Assembly (NCBI RefSeq): GCF_023053635.1
Contig: NC_086172.1
Coordinates: 120,565,681-120,629,680 of the forward strand
Direction: 5' to 3'
DNA: 64,000 nt
Source: Elgaria multicarinata webbii
Taxonomy: Eukaryota; Chordata; Lepidosauria; Squamata; Anguidae
Position 1 is the first letter of the stretch. Each line of letters opens with the position of its first letter. Positions 1-12,900 of the stretch are shown in pieces. The notes beneath the pieces are model-generated. The model was not told where the DNA came from. It was given only the letters and a program-made list of their open reading frames with translations, and searched no databases. The position numbers and the translations under genes were made by a program.

Positions 1-113
1 GGAATTTCACCAGGTGCTGCATGCAAACAAATGACACCTGCTAAATTCCCTTTTCTATACAACTGTTAAAGATACAGGAGCCCTGACCTCCTTTCCACAT
101 GGTCACCCTAGTC
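1..113. mobile_element. Right half of a palindromic hAT-like MITE
   Basis: The left edge of the window opens inside a repeat ending in GGTCACCCTA. It carries the blocks AATTCCCTTTTCTATACAAC and GATACAGGAGCCCTG, which also occur in the element at 51215-51465. The left half lies outside the window. Family assignment rests on that better preserved copy, which has an 8-bp target duplication. Confidence 0.75.
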
Positions 114-1080
114 CTGCTGCAGTGGGACTTTGTTGTGGGCTACCATGACTCTGCTGGATAACTTGGAAGAGAGTTTAACAGCCAGTTGCCTTGATATTGA
201 CAAGCCCTACGCCAAGGGAATGGGAATGAATACGCACCATCCACCAAGCCGAAGTGGTGCTGCTGGAACTCCAAGGGGGCCGTGAATTCCTCTGGGACAG
301 ATGGACTGTTCTTGCTGTAGAAGAGCACAAGATCAGGAATCACTGTGTTTGCTGCCTGAGGCCCTGGTTTTCATATTGACTTTGGATATATAGGAAGAAC
401 GCCCCATATATAACAAATCTTCCTTTGAAAGAAAACAGGGCACTAGCCCAAATGTGCATTTAAAAAGATACAGGTGATCCCTGAAGATTGGGGGCTGTGG
501 GGTGGCAGAGAGAGTTTACAGATCCAATGACCCATACTCTTCACCACCTTCATTCCTAGATACATTTATGAGCATGAGTCAGTTCTAAAGAATCCACTAT
601 GCATGGTCTTTATACAGGACAGTTGCCTGCCACTGTTACCTTTGAGAACTCGGCATTGGCACTATTCTCTCTGTCAGGAGAAGCAAGAGAAGCAGGACTC
701 CCATCCAGCCAACAAAGCCAAGACCAACCCAGTGGCTCTTCTTACTCTTACAGTCATTTGTGGAATGTAACAGCAATTCTTCAAGCCTACAGTGCCGTCA
801 CAAAGGTAAAGAACACAGGCAAAGCTGAATTCTGGGTAATACGCCTGGCCAACAGCGGCCAGTCTAAGAAGGAAAGGCAGGGCGCTGACTCAAATCTTTG
901 AGCAAAAGCATCAATTTTTACATAAAGTTGGCTATTTTCACAGCTCTGTAGCTGAGCCCCATTTTAGAGAAACAAGATTCATCTCACATGCTATAGTCAT
1001 TGCCTTCTTGAGTCAATTAACTCCTTGATCTTTACAGCTCATCATGTGGACACAGGTGTATGTAGATTCTTATTTCCTCC

Positions 1081-1314
1081 CAGTGTGGTGTAGTGGCTAA
1101 GGTGTTGGACTGGGAGTCGGGAGATCCAGGTTCTAGTCCCCACTCAGCCATGGAAACCCACTGGGTGACTTTTGGCCAGTCACAGACTCTCAGCCCAACC
1201 CACCTCACAGGGTTGTTGCTGTGAGGATAACATGAAGGGGAGGAGGATTATGTATGCTGCCTTGGGTTCCTTGGAGGAAAAAAGGATTTAAATGTAATAA
1301 AATAAATGAATGAA
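1081..1314 (+). mobile_element. tRNA-derived MIR/CORE-like SINE
   Basis: Begins with a tRNA-like head (GGTGTAGTGGCTAAGG as A box, GGTTCTAGTCCCC as B box). A CORE-like middle follows (GTGAC, CAGTCACAGACTCTCAGC, CCTCACAGGGTTGTTG), then an A-rich tail with AATAAAATAAATGAATG. Five other copies occur in this window (11132, 11804, 20845, 24939, 41171). It probably depends on an L2-type LINE for mobility (inference from the tail). Confidence 0.85.
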
Positions 1315-1511
1315 GCCACATCCTCTTTTGAAAGTCTGCAGTGATTGCCACCTTTTTTTTTCTTTTTTTTTTTAAAGAAGTTTATGTGCCTTTAAGAGCA
1401 CATGAGACTGGTATGGCCAGAAGTTCCACCAGCATCACAACATTTTCAGGCTAGCAGTCTCCTCCAAGAAAGCAGGACTCCACTTCCTTCTGATCCTTGG
1501 GGTCCTTCACT

Positions 1512-1636
1512 TGGGCCATATCTACACCAAGCAGAATATGATGGTTTGAAAACGGTATATGGCGGGTGTCCTAGGACCCAACAGTTGTCATTGCTGTTAT
1601 AAACTATTTTAAAGCAGTAGCACAGATCCTGCCCTA
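1512..1636. mobile_element. Short TIR MITE (ATCTACACCAAGCAG family)
   Basis: Left end GGGCCATATCTACACCAAGC is mirrored by right end GCACAGATCCTGCCCT. The middle CCAACAGTTGTCATTGCTG is shared with 5891-6016, and the end motif also with 52939-53167. It has no coding capacity. The superfamily is not certain; terminal inverted repeats and small size identify it only as a non-autonomous DNA transposon. Confidence 0.7.
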
Positions 1637-3534
1637 CTCGCACTGAGATGTCCAAGTGTGACAGGTAGTACAATGTTGCCTGGAGATGGCATAAACACTG
1701 CTCCCAAAAAGGTGTCTCAGCTCACCTGGACAAATCTTCATTAGATGCAGGCTAGAACACCATCTCCACTTCCTAGCAGTTTTTCTCCCTATCAGCTACT
1801 CTTTCTTAGCAGAACTGAAATGCTCCGTTATGTACCAGGAAGGTTGTTGGCCTGGAAGAAAGTCATGGTGGTGCCTTGTGGTTCGGTATCCTTAGAATTA
1901 GGACCCACTTTGAATTACCTAAATGTATATGGGTGAGAATAACGCATTTTCTTCTATGCAGTCTGCTCCCTTTTGTTTCCCTGTTCATTTAGGGTTGAGG
2001 GTTATTCTTTTACAGCATTAGGGCTTGGGTTGATGCTTCAGGAGTCTACTGTAGGGTGTATAGTGGCTTACTTTTAGATTACTGAAATCTTCTAAACTCT
2101 ACACGGGTCTGTCCTTTAAAAGTGTTAGAAAACTACAGCTAGTGCTGGCTGGGGATAATGGGAGTTGCAGTCCAACATATCTGCTGAGCACCAGGTAGGA
2201 TTATCATCACATTCACAGATCTCTCTGCTCTAAGTAGAGACGTCTGAGTAATCTGTAATGGATTCAAAGGTGTTCGGATTTCTATGACTCCAACAAAGAT
2301 TCCACAGCTGACCAGTTTTTTCCAAGTTGTGCAGATTTGCAGGCCTTTTTTTTTTTTTACTTTGCGGGGGATTTGGGCAAATTTGCACTTGTCCAAGTGC
2401 ATGTTAGCGCTAATGTGCACTTGTACAATTCAAACAAAATTCTTGTGCATCCCTAAAAAACAACAACCCTAATTTCATCAATGAGGAAAGCAATTGTATT
2501 TCCTGCAAATGTTTTTATGCACTCCATATCAGGGGAAGTAGAAAAATGTTGGCCGATGGAGGACTGTTTTTTCTATCCCTTTGTTAACTTATGGAGGGGC
2601 TACGGCTGCTGTCTTTTGAAAGTGGTGAGACTTCAAGACGTACTCAGACTGTGGCCTGTCTTCTTGCCAAGGTCTGTGGCCTTAGCAAAAAAAGGAACAT
2701 TTATTGCCAGTGGGTAACAAGTAGGAAGGCAGTACAAGCTATAGGTAGAGGCGGCATGGGGGGTGAGACACACAAAATGTGTCTCTCACTTTGGTCAACA
2801 ACTCCAATTTATTTGACCTGGGCATCAGTGCTGGCTTTTAAGTTCCATTTGCAGAGAACCTAATTCAGCAAACATCAACCCCTTCGCCAAGGCTTTTGCC
2901 CCCCTGCATGCCAGCTCCTCTGCCGCTGGCAATTCCGTAAAGCCTTGCAGCAGCACAAGCAAATTCGAAGACACTCTATGAGCTATGGAACTTAATACCC
3001 TCAAGGGAATGGCAGGAAATTGAGCAGGTCTGGCAGAAGAGAAAGGCCTGCAGCCACAGCCTCCTGGTGCACACCAGGCTCCAGCTGAGTGGGCATATGG
3101 ACCGCTGGAAGGATGCCAAGGAAAAGCACACCCAAGAGCATTCTTGGCTGGCCACCTGAGCTGGCCAAAGGGGTGCTCAGTTCCCTGGCTGGGCATTTGC
3201 TGGGAAAGACAGAGAGGGAGAGAAGTCTGGTAGAGTAGCCAGGAAGGATAATTGGGTTGCTTGTAGAGCAGTAATGGCTTAATCTGTGCCTTGAAGCTGT
3301 TTTTCAGTGATGGGCTTGTCGTGCTCTGGAATACGCGATGCAAGAAAAGGGGGTGGGGGCTCCCAGGCGAGTTTCAGCTCTCACTGCTCTCCCTCTAGAA
3401 ATGAAGCCTTGACAGTCGCCATAGAAAACTCTCTGCTATCTGGCCAGCGCCCAGAATGCCTGGCAGCGAGGGAGCACACTTCCTGCAGCTCGAGTCCTGA
3501 CATTCAAGACACCAGGCCAATTTAGCCCAAAAGC
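1637..3534. other. Intergenic, no gene recognised
   Basis: Downstream flank of PEX16. Half of a palindromic MITE with GGGAGTTGCAGTCCAACAT lies at about 2140-2205. Open stretches on both strands near 2825-3343 show no recognisable domain and no splice support. I see no exon of the human neighbours MAPK8IP1 or C11orf94. Confidence 0.5.
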
Positions 3535-3924
3535 ACCGCTGTCTCCCGGCTTTATTAATTCATAGCCATACAAAATGCATACAAAAAGGGTCTGTGCTCC
3601 CCCACCCCCCACCCACCCACCCCAGCAATCTTTGAAACCAGTTATATCGGAAGGCAAAAGGGAAGAGCAAAGTACTTTTAAATCCCAGTCTTTGTAGTGT
3701 TCAGAGTTCACAAGAAGATACTTAAGGAAGAAAAAAAAAAGATGGTCGAAGAGCCGTTACTCTTCTCTTGGAAATCATTAGCATAACCCGTAGAAACACA
3801 TGTGCTGTTGTTGTTTTTAAAAGTCTCACGGCGGCCTCCCTCTGGTATAAAGCCAGCCTGTCATCCCAAGAATCTGCTTTTAGGCCGGTCCATCCCTGGC
3901 TGTGATAGCTCAAGTTAAGCCACG
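3535..3924 (-). other. PEX16: PEX16 3' untranslated region
   Basis: Runs from the TGA at 3927-3925 to just past the first AATAAA on the minus strand (3556-3551), giving about 390 nt. The exact cleavage site is inferred as 10-30 nt beyond that hexamer. A homopolymeric T run on the minus strand lies near 3730. Transcript data would set the true end. Confidence 0.6.
3551..3556 (-). terminator. PEX16: PEX16 polyadenylation signal AATAAA
   Basis: Plus-strand TTTATT reads AATAAA on the minus strand. It is the first canonical hexamer after the PEX16 stop codon, about 370 nt downstream of it, which is a normal 3' UTR length. Confidence 0.65.
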
Positions 3925-3983
3925 TCAACCCCAGTTGTAGAAATAGATTTTCTGCCAGGCTGGCAAGTAATCCATCAATGGCC
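3925..3983 (-). CDS. PEX16: PEX16 coding exon 11 and stop
   Basis: Acceptor TCTTTCAG|GG. Encodes [18 protein letters not shown] and TGA; human ends PLMDYLPTWQKIYFYSWG. The end of the protein is intact. Confidence 0.96.
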
Positions 3984-6900
3984 CTGAAAGAGATGGGAGG
4001 AAGAATGTTAAGAGTAGACTGTAAGGTAGGCCTTACAGCAGGGCTGGGAAATCTCAGACCTGGGGGGCCAAACCCCCTTCTAGGGTCCCAATCCAGCCCT
4101 CTGGGGTTTCCCAAATGGCCCCCACACCCTTCCCCTGCCTCATCCCCTTTCGCACAACCAAACATTTTGTCCTTTCCTGGCTGGAAGGTTGAAATGCCTT
4201 TCCTAAGGCTTAGTTACTGTCAGTAAGAGCTTTAAGCTAAAGTATGCTCCTCGTTTTGGTATTTTTTGGCCCTATGCTGTTGCCCCAACAACAGAATGCA
4301 GCTTCCAAGACCTTCTCCAAAATCAAATTTGGCCCTCAGGTTGAAGGAGGTTCCTCATCCCTGCCTTAATGTAACATGTTAGCAAGTAAGTCTCTCAAAT
4401 ATGCTTCTGAAACTGCCCCTTCTTCTCTCCCAACCTTTAGTGGGTCACAGCCTGCATAGGAAAACCACAGCTGGGCCTTTGCTAGAGGGCAGGGGTGAAA
4501 GGGTCCAATTTCACATTGAAGACAGGGGCGTTGTCACCACATCACCGCTCAGTTCCCTGTGATCAGGGTGGGGAACCTCTGGGCCTCCGTATGTTTTTGG
4601 ACTCCAAACCCCATCATCCCCATGTTGGCTGTGCTGGCTGACCATAACATCCGGAGGTCCACAGATTCCCCACCTCTGGCCTAAGAACCGAGTCCCCTGT
4701 ATGGAGCCTGATATCTTGACGGAAAGAATGGAAACCCTGGCTGGAGCAGACTATTATTCCTCTGGAATTTGCACAAGCTCTTCTAGATGCCAAATCCTAA
4801 ATGTTATTAACCTTTGCAGGGGTGTGTGTGAGTGTGTGAGAGAGAGAGAGAGAGAGAGAGAATGTATTTACAACTTTGCAAAGGTGGTAGAGCTACACTG
4901 TACCAGACAAGGTTGTACTTATCCAAGCCCAAAAGGAATAGCTTAAATTCCTCAACACTAACATAATGATTGGAGGTGCTGGGCCCTATAAAGATCTGAG
5001 GAGGTCTTTCAAACTACCTAGATGCTCGCATCAAAAGTGTTGAAAGCTGGGATTTTTCCAGCCCTGTTTCTTTCTATAAATCTCACCAGTCCCTCATTTC
5101 AGCCTCAGCCAAAGAGAGGGCTCTTTGAGCAAAGATACAGATGGGGCGCAAGCATGATGGGAGGATCTTCTTCTACAGTTTCCTTCACCCTGATTGGCTT
5201 CCTTCGAAAAGAGCAATTACAGCAGCAGCCATCTACTTACGGGTGACTAAGCCAACTCCAGGGACGTAATCTGCCAGCAGGCGCAGCAGAAAGAGGATCC
5301 TGCCCCTAAAGGAACGCACAGAGAGAAAGAAGCAATGAGCCCAGGGAAAAAGCCATCAGAGTGAGGGGTTGGGGGGCTGGGGCTGGACATCCTGCTCAGC
5401 CAGAAATCACATAGTTTCCTATGGATGGAGTGGGGTGGGGGTTTGTTTCTGCTGGAGTGGGCCTAAGCCAGCCTGGGATACTTGCTCAGAGAATCTGTCG
5501 TAGAAGGGAGACCTCAGCAGGTAATACAGTAGCAGGACAGTCCGGCGTCTCAGCTCAGCACGCTCACGCTTGTTGAGGTCTTTCATGTCGCTCAGTAAGC
5601 TCAAGCTGCAGAAGGAGAAGCAGGGAAACCTTAAGGGGTGGTTTCTGTACTGTATGTGTATGTTGAGCAAAAATCCATGTTCATTCCTCCAATGAGAAGA
5701 GACCTTCTCTTTTCCCAATCACTTCTGGGTCTCAAGCCTTCTGGGGTGGTGGTAGTGGTTTGAGAATAACACTCTCTGGCTTGAAAACCCTACTGCCGAA
5801 TTTCAACAGTGAGGAACTCTGCACATGCTCAGAGGCACCATCACCTTCTCTATTGCTTCTATGGTCAAAAACTGAGCCCTGGATTGACAACAGGGCGAGA
5901 TCCACACCAAGCAGGACATAACACTTTGAAAACTGTATGTGGTGTGTGTCCTGGGCCCCAACAGTTGTCACTACTGTTATAAACCATTTTAAAGCAGTAG
6001 TGTAGATCCTGCCCAGGCTCCAGGGCTATATCCTGGTTCAACATGAACCATAAAGAGAGTAGAAGAAGAAACAGGCAGCCTCTGTTACAAAAGATCAACC
6101 CCAATGTTGTTCCAGCTTCTCCCGTTTTAGCTGGGGGACAAATGCACCTCTTGAGGAGTCAAAAAAACAAATACTTGGGTTACGAACATATATTTTTAAA
6201 AAATGGCTCCAGGACCCTGAAGCATTTTGCTCCAAACTGACCTTGTGATATCCAACGTTGCTGAGAGGAGCCAGGGTTTCCAAGATCTCTGTCCCCAGAA
6301 CCCTAAACTCATCACTATGAACATGCGTTAAGGAATGGACAGACATGGGGTGAAGCCTGTGGGGGCAGAATAACATCCAAGCAGCCTCAAGAACCCAGAC
6401 AGGCTAGAGCAGCTCAGCTACAACTAAGATCAATGCTGTGATGGAATAATAGAAGTCAGTTCATTCCTTCCTTCCTTCCATCCATTTCTACACCAACCAA
6501 TAGCCAACAATCTCTGGGGTTTATAAAAAAAAATCAGAACCCTGAAATACTACATAATAAGACATAATACAAAACCTTTAACGTACAGAAATTTAAAATC
6601 ATTTGAAATAGCTAAAATAATAGCACTAAAATACCAGGAACAATAAAAACAACTCACTTTTTTTTAAAAAAAAGACCCATCAAATGCATGGGAATAAAGA
6701 CTTAACCTGGTACTGGAAAGATGACAATGCTGATGCCAGGTGGACCTCACTGGGGAGACTATTCCACAATTGGGGGACACCACCAAAAAGAAACTCTCCC
6801 TTGTTGCCATTCTTTGAAACTCCCTCAGTGAAGTCACTCGGAAGAGGGCATCAGATGTTGAGTGTAGGGAACAGGGAGGTTCCTACTGAGAGAGGCATTC

Positions 6901-9900
6901 CATCAGGTACTGCAGTGCTGCGCTGTTAAGGCTTTATAGGTCAAGACCAGCACCTTGAACTGAGTTCAGAAATGTAGAGGCAGCCAGTGCAAATGGGCCA
7001 GAACTTGTGTTTTATGCTCAGACCTTCTGGTCCCTTGCTATCAATTTGTCTGCTGCGTTTTGCACAAGTGGGCAGCCTCCAAATTGTCCAACCCCATATA
7101 GAGCACATTGTAGGTTGAAGGTTACCAGAGCATAGACTACTGAAGCCAGGTTATCCCTTTCCAGAGAAGGCATAGCTGGGCCACCAGTCAAACCTGGTAG
7201 AAGGCTCTCTGTGCCACAGAGGCCACCTAAGCCTCAAGTGACAGAGATAGTTCTAGGAGAACCTACAAGCTATGAACCTGCTCCTTCAGAGGGAGTGCAA
7301 CCCCATCCAGAACAGGTTGAACACCCTCCATCCGGTCAGAAGAACCACCCACTAACAGAATCTCAGTCTTCTCTAGATTGAGCTTCACTTTATTAGCCCT
7401 TATCCAGCCCTTTGTTGCAAGCCTCACCTGATGAAGATGACAAGAAGTAGAGCTGTGTGTCATCAGCATACCGATGGTAGATGTTAAATAGCATGGAGGA
7501 TAGAATTGATCCCTGTGGAACCCCATGCTGGAGAATCCACCTGGCCAAGCAATATCCTCCAAAGGACCACTTCTGGAGCTAGCCAGCCAAGTAGGAGTGG
7601 AACCTCTGTACCTCCCAGTACCAGCTCAGACAGTTTCCCAGAAGGATACCATGGTCAATGGCATCAAAAGACACTGAGGTATCCAGAAGAATCAACAGGG
7701 TCACACTCCCCCTGCCTCTCTCCCAATGTAGGTCATCATACAGGGCGACCACAGCTGTTTCTGTGCCAAAACCCAGCTTGAACCCTGACTGAAATGAATC
7801 CAGATAATCAATCCCATCTTATACTGTCTAGAGGACCTTGCCAAAGAAAAGAATACTGGCCACCTGCCTAGAGTTGTTGAGTTCTTCCAGTTTCAGGGTG
7901 GCGAGGTCTCGCCCCCGCCTCTTTCAGGCAGCCTGGGACCACCCCTCTTACAAAGAGGCAGTGAACTCCTCCCTGGCCCAGCTGGATGTTCCATCCCTGC
8001 CCGTTATTAGAAGCTGAGAGGAGCAAGAATCCAGTACAGAAGCGGCTGCACAAACCCATCCAAGTACCTTGCCGATGTCCTGAGCTGCACCGACTCCACT
8101 GAACCTGCAGCAGATTCTCCAGCCCAGGGACTAAAGCAAAGTCGAGAGCTTGCCTGGGAGAGTCAACCCCTCAACATTAAGGAGGAGGATGGATGCTTTC
8201 CACTGGGGCTGCAGCTCTCTCTGGTGGCACACAGGAGACACTGCAAGATCCAATGAAAGCCAAGGGAGTAGGATACAGTGGAGCAAGGGGCGGATAACGT
8301 AGATGGACTCTGTGATGGTTTCCTGGAGGCCTAAAGGGGTTGGGAGCTGGTCTAGCTCCATTGCTCTTCGGTTCTGGTTCTCCTCCCGTCGCTGAGGTGC
8401 TCCCCAGTGCCTGGAGTGCAGGGACGGGGCTGAAATTAAGGCAAAAGTACGGTTTTGCATGGGGAGCACAATTTTAATGAGTAACACACATAGACCCAGT
8501 TTGCTCCATCACTGCTGCCTACTGTGGCACATGCCAGTGCATGCTGGGTGGCGTTTTTTTTAATAAGATGGATCCACAGCCTGTCATGACGTCGAGACCT
8601 GTAGAGTGTGGGTTACGCAAGGGTTAAACAACCCTCAGCTAACCATGGTCTGTTGTTGTTTAAGCCTCACATAATCTACAGTCCCCAGGTTGGGATGACA
8701 CAACAAGCTGCAGGCACTGTGTTAAATATTCAAAATGACCACTGGAATGTGCCACAGCCCACTGCGGCTTAAATAATCCATGGTGGGCTGTTTAATCATC
8801 CAAACAGCATCACAGTATGCCACAAAATGCGGTTAGTATCTGAAATGCCCTTGCGCACACAAAGACACACACAGAAATGGTCAGAGAAGATACTTACTGC
8901 TATCGAGGGACCTCACGACGCGGCTGGAGCGCTTCCCCACGTATATCTGCTCCTTCCCTATCGAGTTGCCTTCCACGTCTGTCAGGAGACAACCGCGTAA
9001 GACCACGGCCAGGACAGGGCGAAATCCGCCCCCCCCCTTGCAGCTTTTCATTTATTCAGGGCAGCTCATCCACTCACCAGTCAAGAACAGTAAACTTACA
9101 AAGAATGGGGGACCTGTGATGCTCCCATTCTAACTGGGCACTCTGCAAGCTGCTGGGAATAAACCAGTGGGAGAGGATGTGCTCCCCTGCAGCTATTGTT
9201 GGACTGCAATTCCCAGCATTCCTCACCCTTGGCCATGCTGGCTAGGGCTGATGGGAGTTACATTCCAACAACATCTGCAAGGCCACATGTCCCCCACCAC
9301 TGCACTAAGCAAAGCCCTGGCAGGGCACCAGAAAATACTGTTCCGACGTTCTAATGTGGCCTTCCAGCAGAAAGGGACACTGTGAGTCTCACCCCCTCTG
9401 AGCCACAGGACAGGGCCTAAAGCAACTCCCAGCAGTCGCACCCAGCATGGCCACAGGTCAGGAATCCTGGGAGTTGTAGTTCAAACATATGGAGGGTGCC
9501 AGAATGGGGAAAGCAGGCATAAAAGAATTCCATAGAGCACAAACAGAGTCAGAGGCTCCTTCTGGCACCATATAACAAAGCACAAAGGCAGTCCAACAAC
9601 ATACGCAGGGCCACACTTCCCCACCACTAAGAACGCAAGAAGAGTCCTGCTGGATCAGACCGAGGGTCCATCCAGTCCAGCACTCTGTTCACACCACAGC
9701 CAACCAGCTGTTGACCAGGGACTCACAAAGCATGATGCAATAGCACCCTCCTATCCATGTTTCCCAGCAACTGCTGTAGGCTTACTGCCTCTGATCCTGG
9801 AGGAAGCGCATAACCATCAGGGCTAGTAGCCATTGATAGCCTTTGCCTCCAGGAATTTATCCAACCCCCTTTTACAGCCATCCAAACTGGTGGCCATCAC

Positions 9901-12900
9901 TACAACTTGTGGAAGGGAATTCCATAGTTTAACTGTGTGTGTGTGAAGACGCACTTCCTTTTATCTGTCCTGAAACTCCCACCAATCAGCTTGTTCTAGT
10001 ATTATGAGAGAGGGAGGAAAATGTCTCCCTATCATCCTTGTGCACCCCGTGCATAATTTCAGTCTTCCTGACTAAGCCAACATGATTGCAACGGTACCAT
10101 GTCCTTGACTTACCTTGCTGTTGCAATGACTGTCTCCTGTCTAGCGGCACAATGGCAGGAGAGGTCTGGATGCCAGCTTTGTACCAGAGCAACAGCAAGA
10201 GGCGCAAGATGGCTCTGCGGGTTTGAGCAAGACACAGAGTGCAAGCGTCAGGCACCGGCACTTCACAGTCAAGGTTTCAGAAATACACACACACCTGTGC
10301 TTTGCATCAGCAGCCAATGCACACCCACCCTTGTATCTGCATTCCTGTTCGGAAACTGCTCATCTCCACTAACGGCTCAAAATGGAGTCACGTCGGGACG
10401 GCTGTCTAAAGCAGGGGTGGGCCGACTTCAGGCTTGTCAGATCTACTTCATGGTTTACTACAACCAAGAGATCCACTGACCAAGGTCAGGTGCAAAACAG
10501 TGGCTCAAGAAGGTGGACATATGCTCAGAATTAAGGAACAGGGTGCCTTTGAGCAGATGCTTGGCCCAGGAATTGGCAAACAGGATCAGAACCAAGGTTG
10601 CAAGTCCTTCCACACGTCCTTGCGTTGGATCTGCTGCGCAGTCTCCCTACCTCATTTGTGCTGCCCCTGCCCTTTGCCCCCACCACCGAAAAACCCCTAC
10701 CCCTTGTGCCCACGTCCTCACGAGCACGCAATGCAACATTCCCCTCCTCCCCTTTCAACACTCACTTGGCTAGCTGGATGAGGACGATGACGGCCCACCG
10801 GCCAGTCTCACCCCACACCTTGGCAGCCCCCATCTCGGCGAAGACCTCCATGCATTCGAGGACGCTCAGCCATGTTAGTAGTTTCTGCTGGGGGACGGGC
10901 TACAAAGCAAGAGGCAGGCGAGTGTGAGAGGTGACATGATCTGGCTGGCTTCAAGGTACAGCCAAGAGGCCCCTCTAGATCTCAGCAAGGCGATTCTGCT
11001 GGGGGCTGAGAGGAGTGATGGGGCAGGAGCCTTCCCCCCAAAGGCAACCAAGGGATTTGGCTGCGGCTCATACGAGCCTCCCAGCTGCAGCTCAATTAGA
11101 GTCATCTAATTTCAATCACTCAGAGACAGAATTTATCTATTTATCATTGCATTTATATCCTGCCTTTTTTCCTCCAAGGAACCCAAGGCAGCATACATAA
11201 TCCTCCTTATCTCCATTTTATCCTCACAACAACCCTGTGAGGTGGGTTGGGCTGACAGTCTGTGACTGGCCCAAAGTCACCCAGTGGGTTTCCATGGCTG
11301 AGTGGGGACAAGAACCCGGATCTCCTGACTCCCAGTCTAACACTTTAGCCACTATGCCACACTGGCTCTATTCTATTGCCAGAGGTGCTCTGGGCTGTAG
11401 GGAGAGGGGCTATCTGAACCCAGGCTTTTCAAAATGAGCGCATCTACCAGGGGTGCTGAGCCTCTCTCCAGTGGGCCAAATCCGGCTCACCTGGGGCACC
11501 AATCCGACTCACGCCCTCTCCCCCTTTTCCATGGATGGTTTCTTGGGTTATGCAGGTGTCGCCACCTCCCCACCCCAAATTCTAAGAGCTTGAAAAGCCT
11601 CTCCTGGGACTTAGTTACTGGCCAGAAGAACTGTCAGCTAAACTGTGCTGGTGATTGGCCCCACCCCTTCAGTCTCCAGTTTGGCCCAACACTGGACTGC
11701 GGTCCCTGAGTGCTTCTCCAAAAATTAATCCAGCCCTCAGGCTTCAACCTCCCTGCTATATACAAAGCAACTGAACACTTACTAAAGCAAAACTTGGGAC
11801 ATATTTAGTTATTTATTACATTTATAGCCCACCCTTTTTCCTCCTGAAGGAATCCAAGGGATTCCTCCTCCCTTCCATTTTAGCCTCAGAACAACAACAG
11901 CCCTGTGAGGTAGGCTGGCCCAGAGTCACCCACTGAGCTTCCACAACCAAGTGGGGACCAGAACCTGGATCTCCTGACTCCCAGTCCAACACTCCCTACA
12001 CCACACTGGCTCTTGGGCAATTAACAGGAAATCTTTCTCTGTGCGTGTGTGTGTGTGTGTGTCCTTGTATGCAACATTGGGCTGACTGGATTGTTTTGTT
12101 AATCAGCAACACATTTCTTAGGATAGCACAAAGCAGTACCATTAAAGCAGTTTATATGGAGGGAAAGGTCTGCATTCAGAACACTGTGTTAATATGCAAG
12201 TTCTGCAAATCCTAAACTATACTTACAAGCTCCATTGAGCACAGTGGGACTCGCTTTTGAGTACACATTTTATTATTGATTGATTTGATTTGTACCCTGT
12301 ATTTCTACCCAAAAATGGCACTCAAGGCAGCTAATGCGCATAGGATTGCTATGCACAATTATTTCTTTATTTTATTTATTAAAACAGTTGCCTCTTTCCC
12401 TCTAGCACTAGGATCTCAGGGTGGCATACAGAAAAAATTATACAAACAGTATAAAACAATCAATATACATCGCTAAAATCAAATTAAACCGTTAATCAGC
12501 TAAAACCAGTAAAAAAAAATTAAAAGCAGTAAAAAACAAATAAAACAGTTAAAACAATGTGCAAGCTTGGTGGATTTAGCCATCAAAGTCTTTGTTAAAA
12601 TGAAGACCGTGCTGGCGCCAGTCAGGCCTCCAGGGGGAGGGCATTCCACAGCCGGGATGCCACAACAGAGAAAGCCCTCTCCCACGTCCCACCGTAGTAT
12701 ATGTCTCCCATTGGTGGAGCACGGAGAAGGGCTCCTCCAACGGATCTCAGGTCTCCGGCAGGGAGATTTAGGGAGAGGCGCTCCCTCAAGTATCGAGGTC
12801 CCAAGCTATTTAGGGCTTTAAACATCATTACCAATACCTTGAATTCCGGAAGCGTATTTGCAGCCAGTGCAATTCCTTTAAGACTGGTGTTATATGGTTT

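Noticed and set aside
2825-3343. 172-codon open frame on the minus strand beyond PEX16
   Set aside because: No similarity I can recognise to C11orf94, MAPK8IP1 or other expected neighbours; composition is not protein-like.
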